Positions 47,211-58,659 of a stretch of 64,000 nt of DNA are shown piece by piece. The stretch is from Schoenoplectus triqueter (Eukaryota > Streptophyta > Magnoliopsida > Poales > Cyperaceae), in the NCBI GenBank assembly GCA_964058805.1, contig CAXKVV010000142.1, positions 186,001-250,000 of the forward strand. Reading direction: 5' to 3'. The notes below the pieces were generated by a model. The model saw only the letters and a list, made by a program, of their open reading frames with translations, was not told the origin of the DNA and did not search any database. A program made the translations under genes and the position numbers. Every line of letters starts with the position of its first letter. Within the stretch, counting starts at the first letter, position 1.

Positions 47211-47440
47211 CTATGACATCATTCTGTGACGGCCTCTAATTAAAATATATGGGCCTTTGCTGTCTTTTACATCAGTATCAGCACCAGACTGTTGCTGGCC
47301 TTTGCTTTGCTCTTGCATGGTTGGGTCTTTTGGATCACAAAAAGCAAAATGCTGTGCCTTCAAATAAGAACTCAGAAAATCTCTTAATAGATCAACCATC
47401 CAAGCTACAGCCACTCTCCATCAGACTGAGAGAGCTTGTT
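47211..47440. repeat. Conserved block near DUF247 genes, copy 3
   Basis: The best preserved copy. Its minus-strand frame (47414-47211) is open for 67 codons and includes LKAQHFAFCDPKDP and SKGQQQSGADTDVKD. The first and second copies (2500-2760, 34430-34640) share the DNA words but only parts of the peptide. It may be a decayed exon of an unknown gene linked to DUF247 genes. Confidence 0.5.
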
Positions 47441-49675
47441 ACGGTCACAGGCCTCATTATGCAAATTAATTATGCAAAATTTCGGGTGGACTAATTGGGA
47501 TACTTTTTGTGGGGAGCATATGTTACTCTAAGCAACATATGCTTCACCATTCTTGTCGTCAGAGAATATGCAATATTAATTAATGTAAAGCTACTCAACA
47601 ATCAATACTTAATTATACAATCATGAATCTCTTTTCCGTTAACTTGTTTGCCTTGTTAATTAATTTGTGTCTGTTTTGTGCGCAGTGTATGCCTCTATCA
47701 AACCTACAAGGGACATTCTAACAGGTCAGTATGACAGTATGACATGCTCTGGAAGCAATCGGAGCTCACCACAATCTCCGTCATTTGCCGGAGCGATGCA
47801 GGAGGATATTTGCGAAAAAAATGACAGCAGATAATAGATGTCGTCTGAGAATATTTCAGAAAGAATAAACAGTGGTTTCTTAATTAGGATTACAGTACTG
47901 CATCTCATTGACTGAGTTGACTCATTATAAACCACACGATTCCATACACAAACACAATCCATACCTCGGAGGCTAAGACAGTACATTTGCAAAAGGAAGA
48001 AGCAACAGTCCAACAATCCAGATTGAATCCAGCGGCCGTCATTTGATCAACTCTTGCTCTTAAACAACCTACCTTACATCTATTTTTGAACAAAATACTA
48101 TTATTATAAGCCCCATTTGCTTGATTATTAACATTTCCTTCTCTTTCCCTCCTCTCACTTCCTTACAATCCCATTTTCATATTTTCAATTTTCATAGTAA
48201 AAAACTGTTTACAATATTCAAAGTATCTAATTTAAAGAATTCATCTTCATATCTTAAAATAATATGTATGTACTATTTATTCAAATAAAAAAATATGACT
48301 AAAAGATAACTCTTCCAAAATACCAAGCATAAAAGATTGAATACCTTATAATTACTATATGATTAATTTAAGGTGACAAATTTTCTTGCTTTGCTGTTTC
48401 CATTATAAAATAATACCAGTCTTTAAATTTGTTTTTACGAAAATAAAATCTCAAATTTCAAATTTTAGTGTACGAAACAATTAGAGCTTAAACTAAAAGA
48501 AAATATATTAATTACTTTATTTTCTAAATAACACGCAGTTGAGATATTAAAATATGATGATAGGATATATACGAATAAATAATTTATTTCACAGCTCAAA
48601 CATAACTAATATTAATTCAATAATTTCATAAATTAAAGTACTAACTTACATGTCTCCATTTTTAAACATTCATAGACTTTGAAACTAATACTGATATTTT
48701 AAATCGTCCAATTAATATGACATGATTATTAAAAAAATGTTTGATATATAAAAGTTATTATCTGTTGGCGTGCAACTAATTTATATATTTCCAATTTTTT
48801 TTCAATTTTCTAAAATAATCTTATTCAATCAAAATTTGTATTATTTTGTAACAAATTCCCCCTATTATCCTCTTGTACAGATCCAACTATGGACACGATC
48901 ATCTTGCAATCACAGACGTCACTTAATTCTAACGGGTCAACACCATGTCGACTTTTTTTTTTTGTTCCTTTTTTGAAGAAACCTGCAGGCTAGAAGTGCA
49001 CATACTATCCAATCCTACCTTAGTCCGCACAAGCAGGATTCGAACTCGAGATCTCCTCCGAGAAGAACTGTCACTACAAGCTGCGTTAGATACTGTCGAC
49101 TCTCAACAAGCTTCCAATAAAATGATGTATCGTTCCTTCTTTGAGCAGAACTTTCTAGCATTCCATGTATAAATCAATAATTCAATATATGGTTTGAAAC
49201 GAATTTTTATTTCTATGGAGACTTGAGCTATCATGCAGGAAGATTTTTGTACTTTGAAAAATAATTCCGATTCTAGTAATGCAAAATTATCAAAATAGTC
49301 AATGATCCCTCCCCATGTATTTAATATTATATATGTCCAATGGTATAAATTTTAACATGGCAGGCGCCCATGTGTCTAAGATATATATTCTAAGCTAAAA
49401 AATCCACAAACTTTTGATAAACATCCTTTTATTATTACAATTATAAAATTACAAACAAAGCAAACCGATAAAGACATACAACTCATCAGAATGAACTGTC
49501 GGAAATGGACAACCACGGAGCAGACATTCATAGGAGAAGCTGCAACTAGGCCCATATATAAAAAGAATGACATAAACCGATACTGAACACGAGATGCATG
49601 AAATTAAAGATAGCGATATAACGCTATTAAGCAACATTAATTGTACGTTGATATTGCAGCAGAAAGAAGAATTAA
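47441..49675. other. Intergenic; includes duplicated 47905-48425
   Basis: 47905-48425 is closely matched at 58160-58659 plus 59803-59875. The uninterrupted 'attactatatgatta' at 48351-48365 is the empty site of the element at 58660-59802. 49025-49060 has 'ggattcgaactcgagatctc', which looks like a tRNA-type B box in reverse but has no tRNA fold around it. No gene is supported. Confidence 0.5.
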
Positions 49676-49681
49676 ATTTAG

Positions 49682-50980
49682 TCATTGACGTGGATCATAA
49701 TAAGGATATACGGTGTAGAATGTCTGGAGAAATGACATGAGTAGCAGGGCTGAACCTGCCACCACGGAAATGCCTGCCCAAGGATTGTTGAAGTAGTTGT
49801 TGCCCAAGATCGCACAGCTCCTGTTCCAACTCGACTTATAATACTTCTGCACTTCTTTGCACAACGGATGGAAGTAGTTATCATTTTCGTTTACTGAGCA
49901 GCGATTACCCATATAATTGATGAAACCGGCAGCCCTTGCGTTGTCGAATAAAGTGTTAATAATAACTTCTTGTTCCTGAAGTAACTCTATATCCTTGTCA
50001 GTGTCAATTAGAGCATCCAAAAACAGAACATAGCTCGTGATTACCCGGCATGGAACATGCATTAAATACTCGAAGAAAATGAGGTTTAGTAATAATTTTG
50101 TCTGAGTTTCATCAATCCTCGTACATGGCAACTTTAAAATACCATCCTTAAAACTTACATCAAAACCTTCATCATAGTTTCTTTTGTTGAATTTTACACC
50201 TGCTTTTTTATGAAGCACAGTTGAATTCGGTATAATCTTGTTCATATCTGCAGGAAAGTGATATTCTGCCCAAGTGGGTTGGTCTGTAGGAGTAAATTCT
50301 GAAATGAATCTGTTTGGAAATTGAAGTTTGTGGTCAGGTGGCAGGCAGCATCTCCAATAAATATCAAGAAGGTGAGCTGCTTCAGGAGACATACCCTTTT
50401 CATTAAAACGCCATGTCATATCCAAACATATGAACGGTTCAAGAATTTGGAGGAAGGGGGGTAAGGGTTCTGGTGTTCGTTCACAAAAACATTCATAAGC
50501 CTCGAGGAGTAAGAACAGGGGAATTTGGTTTTCGAGCATAAGCAGATCAGGTCTTATATCTTTGATGTTAATGCCAAGTAAATCCATACCCTCCTTCATA
50601 ACTTGGGAGAAAAACATGACCACCCTGATCACAAAGCAACTGTCAAGGGCCAACATCTTGATAAACATATTGCTACCGAGCTCGATCTCGTCCCTGTAGC
50701 ATGCCCGAGCCCTCCTCTCCAGGGGCCGGAACTTCTTTTCAATTTTAGCTAACAGACTACTTTTAGTTGCGCTGCCCTTCTCAGATAGCTCTTGCATGTA
50801 TAGCTGTTTCTTTAGCTGCATCGCATCATACTTAATATTACCGTAGTGGTATGGGCCAATAGAGACGAACATGGGAGCAAAGTTGGGATCCTCTCTCTTT
50901 GTGAGTGGTGGGCTGCGAAAAATAGTGGCATGCGGGTTGTAGCGTCCACGAGACTGAGACAAGCATGGGCACAAATACAC
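49682..50980 (-). CDS. DUF247 / UPF0481 family protein, second gene
   Basis: The frame is open for 432 codons with the family landmarks in order: FVSIGPYHYG (38-47 of the frame), RARACYRDEIELGSNMFIKM, LALDSCFVIRV, LLMLENQIPLF, LLLNLIFFEYL and a C-terminal membrane helix (about 402-424). No in-frame ATG occurs before residue 37, and a TAA lies directly upstream of the first codon (GTG at 50980). The true start is therefore not here. A good acceptor, 'cttgtctcag', ends at 50954 in phase 0, so a short upstream first exon is likely; otherwise the gene has lost its start. It is about as long as the first DUF247 gene but clearly diverged. Function unknown beyond the family. Confidence 0.88.
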   Translation of the reverse strand: MYLCPCLSQSRGRYNPHATIFRSPPLTKREDPNFAPMFVSIGPYHYGNIKYDAMQLKKQLYMQELSEKGSATKSSLLAKIEKKFRPLERRARACYRDEIELGSNMFIKMLALDSCFVIRVVMFFSQVMKEGMDLLGINIKDIRPDLLMLENQIPLFLLLEAYECFCERTPEPLPPFLQILEPFICLDMTWRFNEKGMSPEAAHLLDIYWRCCLPPDHKLQFPNRFISEFTPTDQPTWAEYHFPADMNKIIPNSTVLHKKAGVKFNKRNYDEGFDVSFKDGILKLPCTRIDETQTKLLLNLIFFEYLMHVPCRVITSYVLFLDALIDTDKDIELLQEQEVIINTLFDNARAAGFINYMGNRCSVNENDNYFHPLCKEVQKYYKSSWNRSCAILGNNYFNNPWAGISVVAGSALLLMSFLQTFYTVYPYYDPRQ

Positions 50981-53458
50981 TTATATTATTGAGCGTCGAC
51001 CGGAGTTCACTCAAAATTTCATTACAACATTGTCATCCACGTGCAGTATAAAATTTAAATATGTAACATAACGGTTGGCAGATACATATTTATTAGACAA
51101 ATACTATAATTGTTAAAAAGAATAATCATATTTGTTAAAAGGAATATATAATTATTTGCTAACCCAAAAATTATTGCGTAAAAGTTAAATAACCTACATA
51201 ATTATTAGCATCGTTTATGTATTTATTAAATGAATCACATATTTGTTAAATGGAATACATAATTATTGCTAGTGTTATAGTGATCTACAGTCAATTATGT
51301 GATGCTTATATTTAGTTTATGTATTATGATGACTATATATGATATGTCATTTGTTCATTTAGTTATTTATTATTTATATATTAAGTTGGACTCAATTATG
51401 AAACATATACATTAATTAATAATAATTCTAAATTGTTCCTAATATATTGATTATCTAGAAACAATAATTAACTAAGATTAGCATGTAAGTTGAGTGATGA
51501 TAGTGTTTCACAAATCATACGATAAGTGTTATCGGCTCAATTACACAAATAATGTGTTGAACATGTTATTGGACTTGACCTATAATAAAATACTATAAAA
51601 ATTGTGTTTATGTCATAAGTATTTTATTCGTATGCTAATTCTTAGATTTGAGATGAGTATTCTTTTTATACAAATGATTTGCATTTGTGGATATTATCCA
51701 ACGTTGTTCATAACTGGCAGCCATACAGATTCTATCTCGATGTACGTTTTTTGTATGAAGAAGAAATACGAATCAAAAATATCGATGTCTCTCTCGTTTA
51801 TTGACGTAAGTGATGATATCCAAATTGGGCACCCGTAGATAAAGAATGTAGTGCAAGAATGACATATTTCTATTTTACACCGTTTTGGATATCATGTGAC
51901 ATGGAATGAGCTCGGGACGATTGTCCTAGATCATCTAGGACTAAGATATTTATAGCGTATATTATATTTGTATTGTTTAGGGATCACAATGCACATTACT
52001 AGGTGTTGTTTGTGATTTATGATGATTAAAAGTATTTTAATCTCATTACTAAGTGTATACAAATCCCAAAGGGTCACACCGTTTAAGAACACAGCTTATA
52101 AATATTTTTTGATCTGTTGATGTGTTGAACATATCAAATAACATGAGATAAATAATTATTAAACTTATTAAAGCGTTTAATAATGTTCAAATGAAGAGTT
52201 TTAAGAAAGTTAATATGTTATTTTTAATAGTATGTTGATATGGCATAATTAAGTGAGAATTATGCTATTTCGAAAAAGTCTAAATTTAATCATATGTTGA
52301 TATGATTAAAATTAGACACTCACTTTTCACTACTGCACTTCTTTTAACTATTTTGAGAGGAAAAGTAGAGTATGATCCACTATTTTTATTATATTTACTT
52401 TCTCTTAGTTAATTAAGGAAAGATAGCTTATTTTTAAAAATCGATAAGTTTTGGCTATCCAAAATTAGTGAGAGCTCTTTCAAAATGTGGGAAAATATCA
52501 TTTCACCAGTTGAGAATGTTATATAAGGGTCTCTCTGCTAGTAGATACCTAATAAGTTATTTTTCTAAGCGTGAATGTTCTGCTAAATTTTTACCGTACC
52601 CGTTTTGACTATGTCATGTGCTGAGAACCCTTTCCACCACCTCTAAGAGTTAGAATTCATGGAGAAAGATCAGAATGACCAGAAGATAAAGGAGAGCACT
52701 CTCAATTGCCCTAACAAGAGGTTGAGAAGACGTTTATGGGCTGTTCTTGGTGGAAACCATTGGAGGAGATCTCGGTTGGTCCCTAAGTGTCGTGCACGTC
52801 TTCTGATCGTTTCCTACACTTCCGGCGACTCAAGCACGTATCAAAGATATATTAATCTAATTTATAACTTGTATTTGGTTCAGTTTAAGTCACATACAAG
52901 ATCTTTTTAGTGTTTTAAATAAAAAATTTTAAATTTATACACTAATTACATCGATAAAATCCCAGCAATTATAAACTATAAAAGTTAGCATATATGTTAA
53001 ATTGAACTTATATTTATTTAAAGATTAAATAAATATGAAAGATTGTGTAACTTTTGAATTTAATAATTATGAGTTTTGTTTAACAAATATGTGTCTTTCA
53101 TTTAACAAATATATAACCATTGTTAATAATTATGCCAATCGTTCAAATTTTAGGCTTCATATGGGTTAAAAAATTATAACAACTTTTAGAGTTGATAGAT
53201 AATTATATGTTATGTTTAACATATATGTTTGTTTTTTAAAAATATAGTATTTTATTTAATAAATATATATTCGTCATTAATAATTATATCAGCTATTCAA
53301 ATTTAACGCTGAACGTGGATGCACACGGGATGAAAATGTTGTAACGAAATTTTGGATGGACAAAAAACATTTTCGTACATTATTAGTCTTTAAATTTTAA
53401 GCCATGCTAATATATTAAATCTTTTCTATTTTCAGAAAAAAAATATAATAATTCGTTA
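50981..53458. other. AT-rich intergenic sequence, no gene recognised
   Basis: About 2.5 kb. Several diverged repeats of 'tatttgttaaatggaata(c)ataattatt' (51086-51270, and again near 53090-53280 and 63480-63860) suggest an old dispersed repeat. A frame at 52659-52910 (plus) has a basic, arginine-rich N-terminal half (KRLRRRLWAVLGGNHWRRSR) but no known domain. Confidence 0.45.
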
Positions 53459-53689
53459 TTAAAAATTAAGGGAAGGTACCGATGAGAAAAAGGCCTGAAT
53501 CCGATCGTCCATCTTCTCTTCGCATTTGGGCTTCTTCACTAGGATTTGTTGCTTCTGCTGCTTCCCTGTTCGACTGCTTTCGCCCATCTCCAGTGGGATT
53601 TGTTGCTCATGCTGCCGCTTCTCCTGCTGCTGCCCTGTTTGGCTGCTTTCGCCTGTCTCCATTGGAATTTGTTGACCTCTTTCTGGCAT
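53459..53689 (-). other. Unrecognised 76-codon ORF with an internal peptide repeat
   Basis: A genuine ATG at 53689 opens a frame with two units of about 23 residues: QQIPMETGESSQTGQQQ and QQIPLEMGESSRTGKQQ. It ends with a lysine-rich part and FFSSVPSLNF. It resembles the low-complexity N-terminus of a transposon protein, and it lies directly upstream of a MULE remnant, but I cannot name the family. Confidence 0.3.
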
Positions 53690-53835
53690 CTCTACTTAAA
53701 GCAATAATTGGTTATTGTTGTTTGAAGGTGGTATCAAACGTACTCCGACGTTTGGTGTTTACAAGTTCAACCTACAATAAATGCTTAAACTACTTAAACT
53801 GCCCTGTTATCAAACGTACTCCGACGTTTGATGTC

Positions 53836-54680
53836 TGAATGGCAGTCTTAATTGGTGAGGCATAATGACGACTAATGGTTCAGAGTTGTTAAATAATATA
53901 TTCAGAATTGCTCGATAACTCCCAATTTGTGCTATTGTAGAGAAAATATTTTACAAATGTGTTAAATGATTTATAGAGAGGAAATAAATTAGAGCGGAAT
54001 GACAAGATCTACATCAAGAATATATTACGAAAATAACATAATTGATAAAGTATTACGAAAATAAAGAGAGAATATATGATATCATACCACTAACTTCAGG
54101 TGTCAATAATTATAATGTATATTTAGCAGAAATGGTGTTCTTGAGGAGGTATATTATTCATTTTATTAGATACTTTAGTTATTATTTAAATTTGTAATTT
54201 TTACACACTTCTGCTCATTGCAAGGACTCAGGGGTGAGATTAAGTACGGGGTTCATTTGCTCAGAGAAGGGCAAGCAAAATGTCAGCTCATTGCAGGGAC
54301 TCACGTGTGAGATTAAGTACGGCGTTCATTTGCTCGGAGAAGGGCAAGCAAAATATCAGTGCCAGAAATCACAACTAACCAATATTTGTTGCGATTATGT
54401 ACTTGTTGTGTGTTCATTCAGAAAACTTGATCCAACTGAATACATCAATTCATATTATACGTTGGAATCATTCATCAACACTTGGTCTGATGTTTTCAAT
54501 AGTTATGAAAATCCACGAGATCGATAAATGTTTAACGGTGCAACTATTCGATCAGATCCGACAAAAATCAATAAGAGCAGGAAGAGAAAAATAAAAATTT
54601 CAATGATAATAGATGAAATAGAGGGTCGGATTAGTAGACTTCCAAATCGTGGAGGAGGACGATTAAGAAGAGATAATTTA
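53836..54680 (+). pseudogene. MULE transposase remnant, second copy (C-terminal half)
   Basis: It matches 37620-38395. Readable blocks are MTTN..SELLN, then VKW/VERK-type residues with stops, a SWIM-like zinc finger (CQCQKSQLTNICCDYVLVVC) that is better preserved than in copy 1, FINTWSDVFNSYENPRD and a basic C-terminus. The MULE's left part and left TIR are absent here. Confidence 0.7.
54214..54359. repeat. Tandem duplication of 73 bp in the MULE remnant
   Basis: The unit starting ctcattgca(a/g)ggactca begins at 54214 and 54287, with a few differences between units. Copy 1 has a single unit (near 37999), so it arose after the segmental duplication. Confidence 0.9.
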
Positions 54681-54859
54681 TTTATTATGCTTAAGTATTT
54701 GATCAATAGACTTTACTTAATGTTAATGTTTGTATGTATTTTTCATGTTTAATCTTTAATGTTTGTAAGAACTTTTCATATTTAATTTTAATTAATTCTC
54801 TTTGTATAAATACTTATAAACACAATTAGTATATCAAAAAAATATATATTTTGAATTAG

Positions 54860-57512
54860 TATAAAGTTTATAATTAATAAAATTAAAAAAAATACCATGG
54901 CCCGAGATAAAAATTCGGTCCAATATAGATTGTCTGAATTTAAATTTCAATATGGATGGCCTGAATTTAAATTTCAGACCATGGTTTCTAGATAAAAAAA
55001 ATAAAGAAAAAATAGTCCAAATTTTAGATTTGGGCCCCCTATCGTGGTCCGAAAAAATTACTCGAACCATGCTATCTTATCGAAAAAAACCATCAAATTA
55101 TACGATTTTATACGAAATATTTTTAACATTTTCTATTTTAAAAAAAAAAATTCTATAAGTAGGGTGCGACGCTGGATTCAAATCCTAAATAAAAATATAT
55201 GGGCCCATTAGCTGACGGAACAGTTGTGATGTTCACTAACTTTTATAATCGAATTTCGTACCAGCAAGTAGGTAAATATTTTGATTGACAGCGTCATTTT
55301 ACTATACAACTATGCATGATCGCATTCGAAAGCTTAAATACAACCATACAAATAATGTTTAATAGGTAAATAGTTTGATTGACAGCGCCATTTAATAAAT
55401 TATTATGCAGGATTGCATTAGAAATCTTAAATACAACCAAACAAACGTACGCCCGTCTCTTTCTTTACTGCACAGACGCAAGAAGCAACCGATTTCATGT
55501 GCAAAGGCAAGGATAAGGGATTCGGTGATTCGGTTGCCATAAAAGTCAATAGTTAATTATCATTAGATGCGCTGCTATTATAAAGTGGTCCAAATCTTTT
55601 TATACATATAATATTTCTTCAGTTTATAACTTAAAAATGTCACAAACACTAATATAAATCAAAGATCAAAAGTCATCATATCTTTCCAATGATATATATT
55701 TTATTACTTTCCTTAAATGCCTAATTCTCTTATGGAAAATATGAGTAATTCTTGTTTATTATGATTTTATTTTGAATTAAATAATAAAGATACACAATAA
55801 GTCTTTATAAAATTACAAGAAAATGGCGTTCAAAATACTTAATCAATTTTAATGGGGTTTATTTACGCAGATGTACAAAAATATTAAAACATACAATACA
55901 AATTAAAATATAAAGCGGTAATGTTTAAAAAAAATGGAGTTAACTGAACCCCTTTATTACTAACTAAATCAGCCTCTGACACATTGCTGTCATAGAAAAA
56001 GTGGAGTCCGGAGGGGTACCCTTTAATGGGCACCTTTCCATGGTGCACACTAAATATTGACCTTTGGATTAATTTCTTCTCTAAGATTTGTGCACATTTA
56101 TTTCCCCTACGGCTATAGACAGTAAAAACAAATAAAAAAAAACTTTAACAATGGTGTTTTTTTTTCTTTCATTCATAACCGCTGTATTATTTAGTCAAAG
56201 ATACGACATGAAAGTTGAATAAAATAGTTAAAAATTTCAGTTTAACTACGAAGTGCTTCTTAATTGGCTATCAAACGCAGTTTTGAGTAAGAGCCTTTAT
56301 TTTTTAATAATTTCATATATTTTATCTCTATATAATTTTTTTCTTGTTCATCAATCTGATTGAGTAACTTGCTACAAAAGAAAAATCAGGAAGTATTAAA
56401 TCACCGTTAGAACCTAATGGTTTTAATATTTTTGGCGCTCCAATGTTCATGACAAATACTCCAACTCAAGTTGATATCATTTTCTTCTTAATATTTATAA
56501 TTATATCTTACTTATTTATTATAACGGATGAAAATTTATATGTGTAGTATGGATCAACCTCCCAGCTACTTCAATCTATGCATACTTTGGATCATGTCAT
56601 ACATTCTTCTCAGGTTTCTTTTTCTAATTTAACAATACCAGAAAAATATTGCTAACTAGTATAATGAGAATAGTATATAATGTATTGAAAAAATTATAAC
56701 AAATCTGCTATCTACTTTTATTTTTATTTTATTATAATAATAATTTATATATTTTTTTATTGGTATTGAATATGTAGGTTGGAAACGAAAAAGATAGTAA
56801 TTAGAAGATGATATGGATGATGGTATGACAAAATACTCAAGTCGCATGATTTTATGCTTCTTCTTATTATTTTCATTATTTTCTGTTTTATTACAGATGT
56901 TGTTGTTATGTCAATTCAGTACTTTAAGATACATCAAAGTTGACAGAGATGCTATACTAATTTGCAGTTATAATTTGACATTGATACTATTTTTCTTGTT
57001 AATTTGAGTTGACTATATATGCTAATCATGCACTATTAGATTGATTACAATATTTTTATTTTATTTTTATGTTCCCTGATTTTTTTTTATAAAAATTTGA
57101 TAAGATAAATGTTACGTCTTAAGGGATAGTGCATGTAAGATAGTGGAGCTTACAAGATCATAATTATTAAATTATAAATTCTTAGTTGAAAGGAGATCAG
57201 ATAAAATTTGCTTCAACTATAAAGAATTAGACACCACGCTTAAAATTACTAATTAACTGATGAACACTAAATTCTAAAAGAAAATATATAATAACTTAAT
57301 CATTACATAAAAATTAGCATTATAACAAAATATATAATGTAAAAATCGCAAAAGAATCTTACGCTTACTTTCTATGCGCCTCTTTCCTTTTTCATATATA
57401 ATGTGAAAAAGTGGTAACGCCATATCGCCTCTGACACCCCTTTTATTACTAATTAAAATAAAGTGGTAAACTGGTAATGACACTTTGTATAAGTGAAAAA
57501 GGGGGACTAAAA
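54860..57512. other. MULE right end and NPF upstream region, copy 2
   Basis: 54890-55150 is the right TIR of the MULE, as at 38590-38885. From 55200 the sequence follows 38890-42776 without the three insertions found there. Includes the uninterrupted sites caactatg (55307-55314) and ctttaatggg (56021-56030). Confidence 0.6.
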
Positions 57513-57661
57513 ATGGAGATGAATTTGGATTTGGATCCTATCCTCCCTTCATCTCAAACTGAAATCATTCCCGAATTCATTGATTCTCAAGGCCACCCCG
57601 CGGCCCGATCCACCACCGGTGGTTGGACCTCTGCGCTCTTCATCATTGGTACGAATTTAGA
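57513..57661 (+). pseudogene. NPF transporter stub: exon 1 only
   Basis: The ATG at 57513 starts the same N-terminus as the NPF gene at 42777 (MEMNLDLDPILPSSQTEIIP, then a stretch ending in SALFIIG), with the splice donor at 57649. After about 12 more matching bases the homology stops. No exon 2-4 follows, so this copy cannot encode a transporter. Confidence 0.88.
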
Positions 57662-58150
57662 ACCACATCTAAGACAGTGCGTATGATTAGAACTCATCAC
57701 AATTAAACACGCCTACGTATAAGAAAATTAAAATTCGCCCTTCTTAATTCAGTGCATCATGTGAGCACTTCACTTCAGTTGTGCCTGACGGAGCAAGCGA
57801 CCAGTAACCATAACACAAATATCGCTGATCAAGAATGCAAGTACAGCACAAATCATACAATACAAAACAGCAGAAAAAAAAAGAATATTCATACGAAAGA
57901 ATCTTAATAATCAGGAAAATAAAACTGCATATTTTTTTTGCAAGCAGAGACTTTTTATTTTTGTTGGGTTGGATTCAAATATCGACGAACTAGGGTGCAG
58001 AAAAAAGGTGAAACAATTATTTTCATCAAGTCGCTGATTGGCCACACAGTAGCTAATACAGGAACTGACATAATAGAACAGCAAGAGGTGCGCCAGCATA
58101 GAATGAAGCCCTGACGCCACAGCTGCATCGCTATCAATGGATCAACACCT
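57662..58150. other. Unmatched sequence filling the deletion in copy 2
   Basis: About 490 bp that has no counterpart in copy 1 as far as I can see. No gene, TIR or duplication at its edges is evident. It may be repair filler or part of an unrecognised insertion. Confidence 0.4.
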
Positions 58151-58659
58151 TCGTTGACTATGTTGACTCATTGACGATGTGAGCATTATAAATCACACGA
58201 TTCCATACACAATCCATACCCCTTCAGAGGCTCAGACACATTTGCTAAAGGAAGAAGCAACAGTCCAACAATCCAGATTGAATCCAACGGCCGTCATGCG
58301 ATCAACTCTTGCAGCCCGGGACTTTGCAGTTTGATTTTCAACAGATTTACAAATTGCTCTTAAACAACCTTCCTTACATCTACTTTTGAACAAAATACTA
58401 TAATTATAAGCCCCATTTGCTTGATTATTAACATTTCCTTCTCTTTCCCTCCTCTCACTTCCTTACAATCCCATTTTCATATTTTCAATTTTCATAGTAA
58501 AAAACTGTTTACAATATTCAAAGTATCTAATTTAAAGAATTCATCTTCATATCTTAAAATAATATGTATGTACTATTTATTCAAATAAAAAAAATATGAC
58601 TAAAAGATAACTCTTCAAAAATACCAAGCATAAAAGATTGAATACCTTATAATTACTAT

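Larger units (their letters stand above)
37620..48425. repeat. Segmental duplication, copy 1 (longer copy)
   Basis: Collinear with 53836-59875. The shared stretches are the 3' half of the MULE, the NPF upstream region and exon 1 (to about 42925), and then 47905-48425. Between these, copy 1 carries the whole NPF gene and its 3' flank, which copy 2 lacks. The two copies also differ by separate transposon insertions, which reveal empty sites. Confidence 0.85.

Noticed and set aside
49020..49065. Possible tRNA or SINE (reverse B-box-like ggattcgaactcgag)
   Set aside because: No acceptor stem, anticodon loop or A box could be placed around it on either strand.
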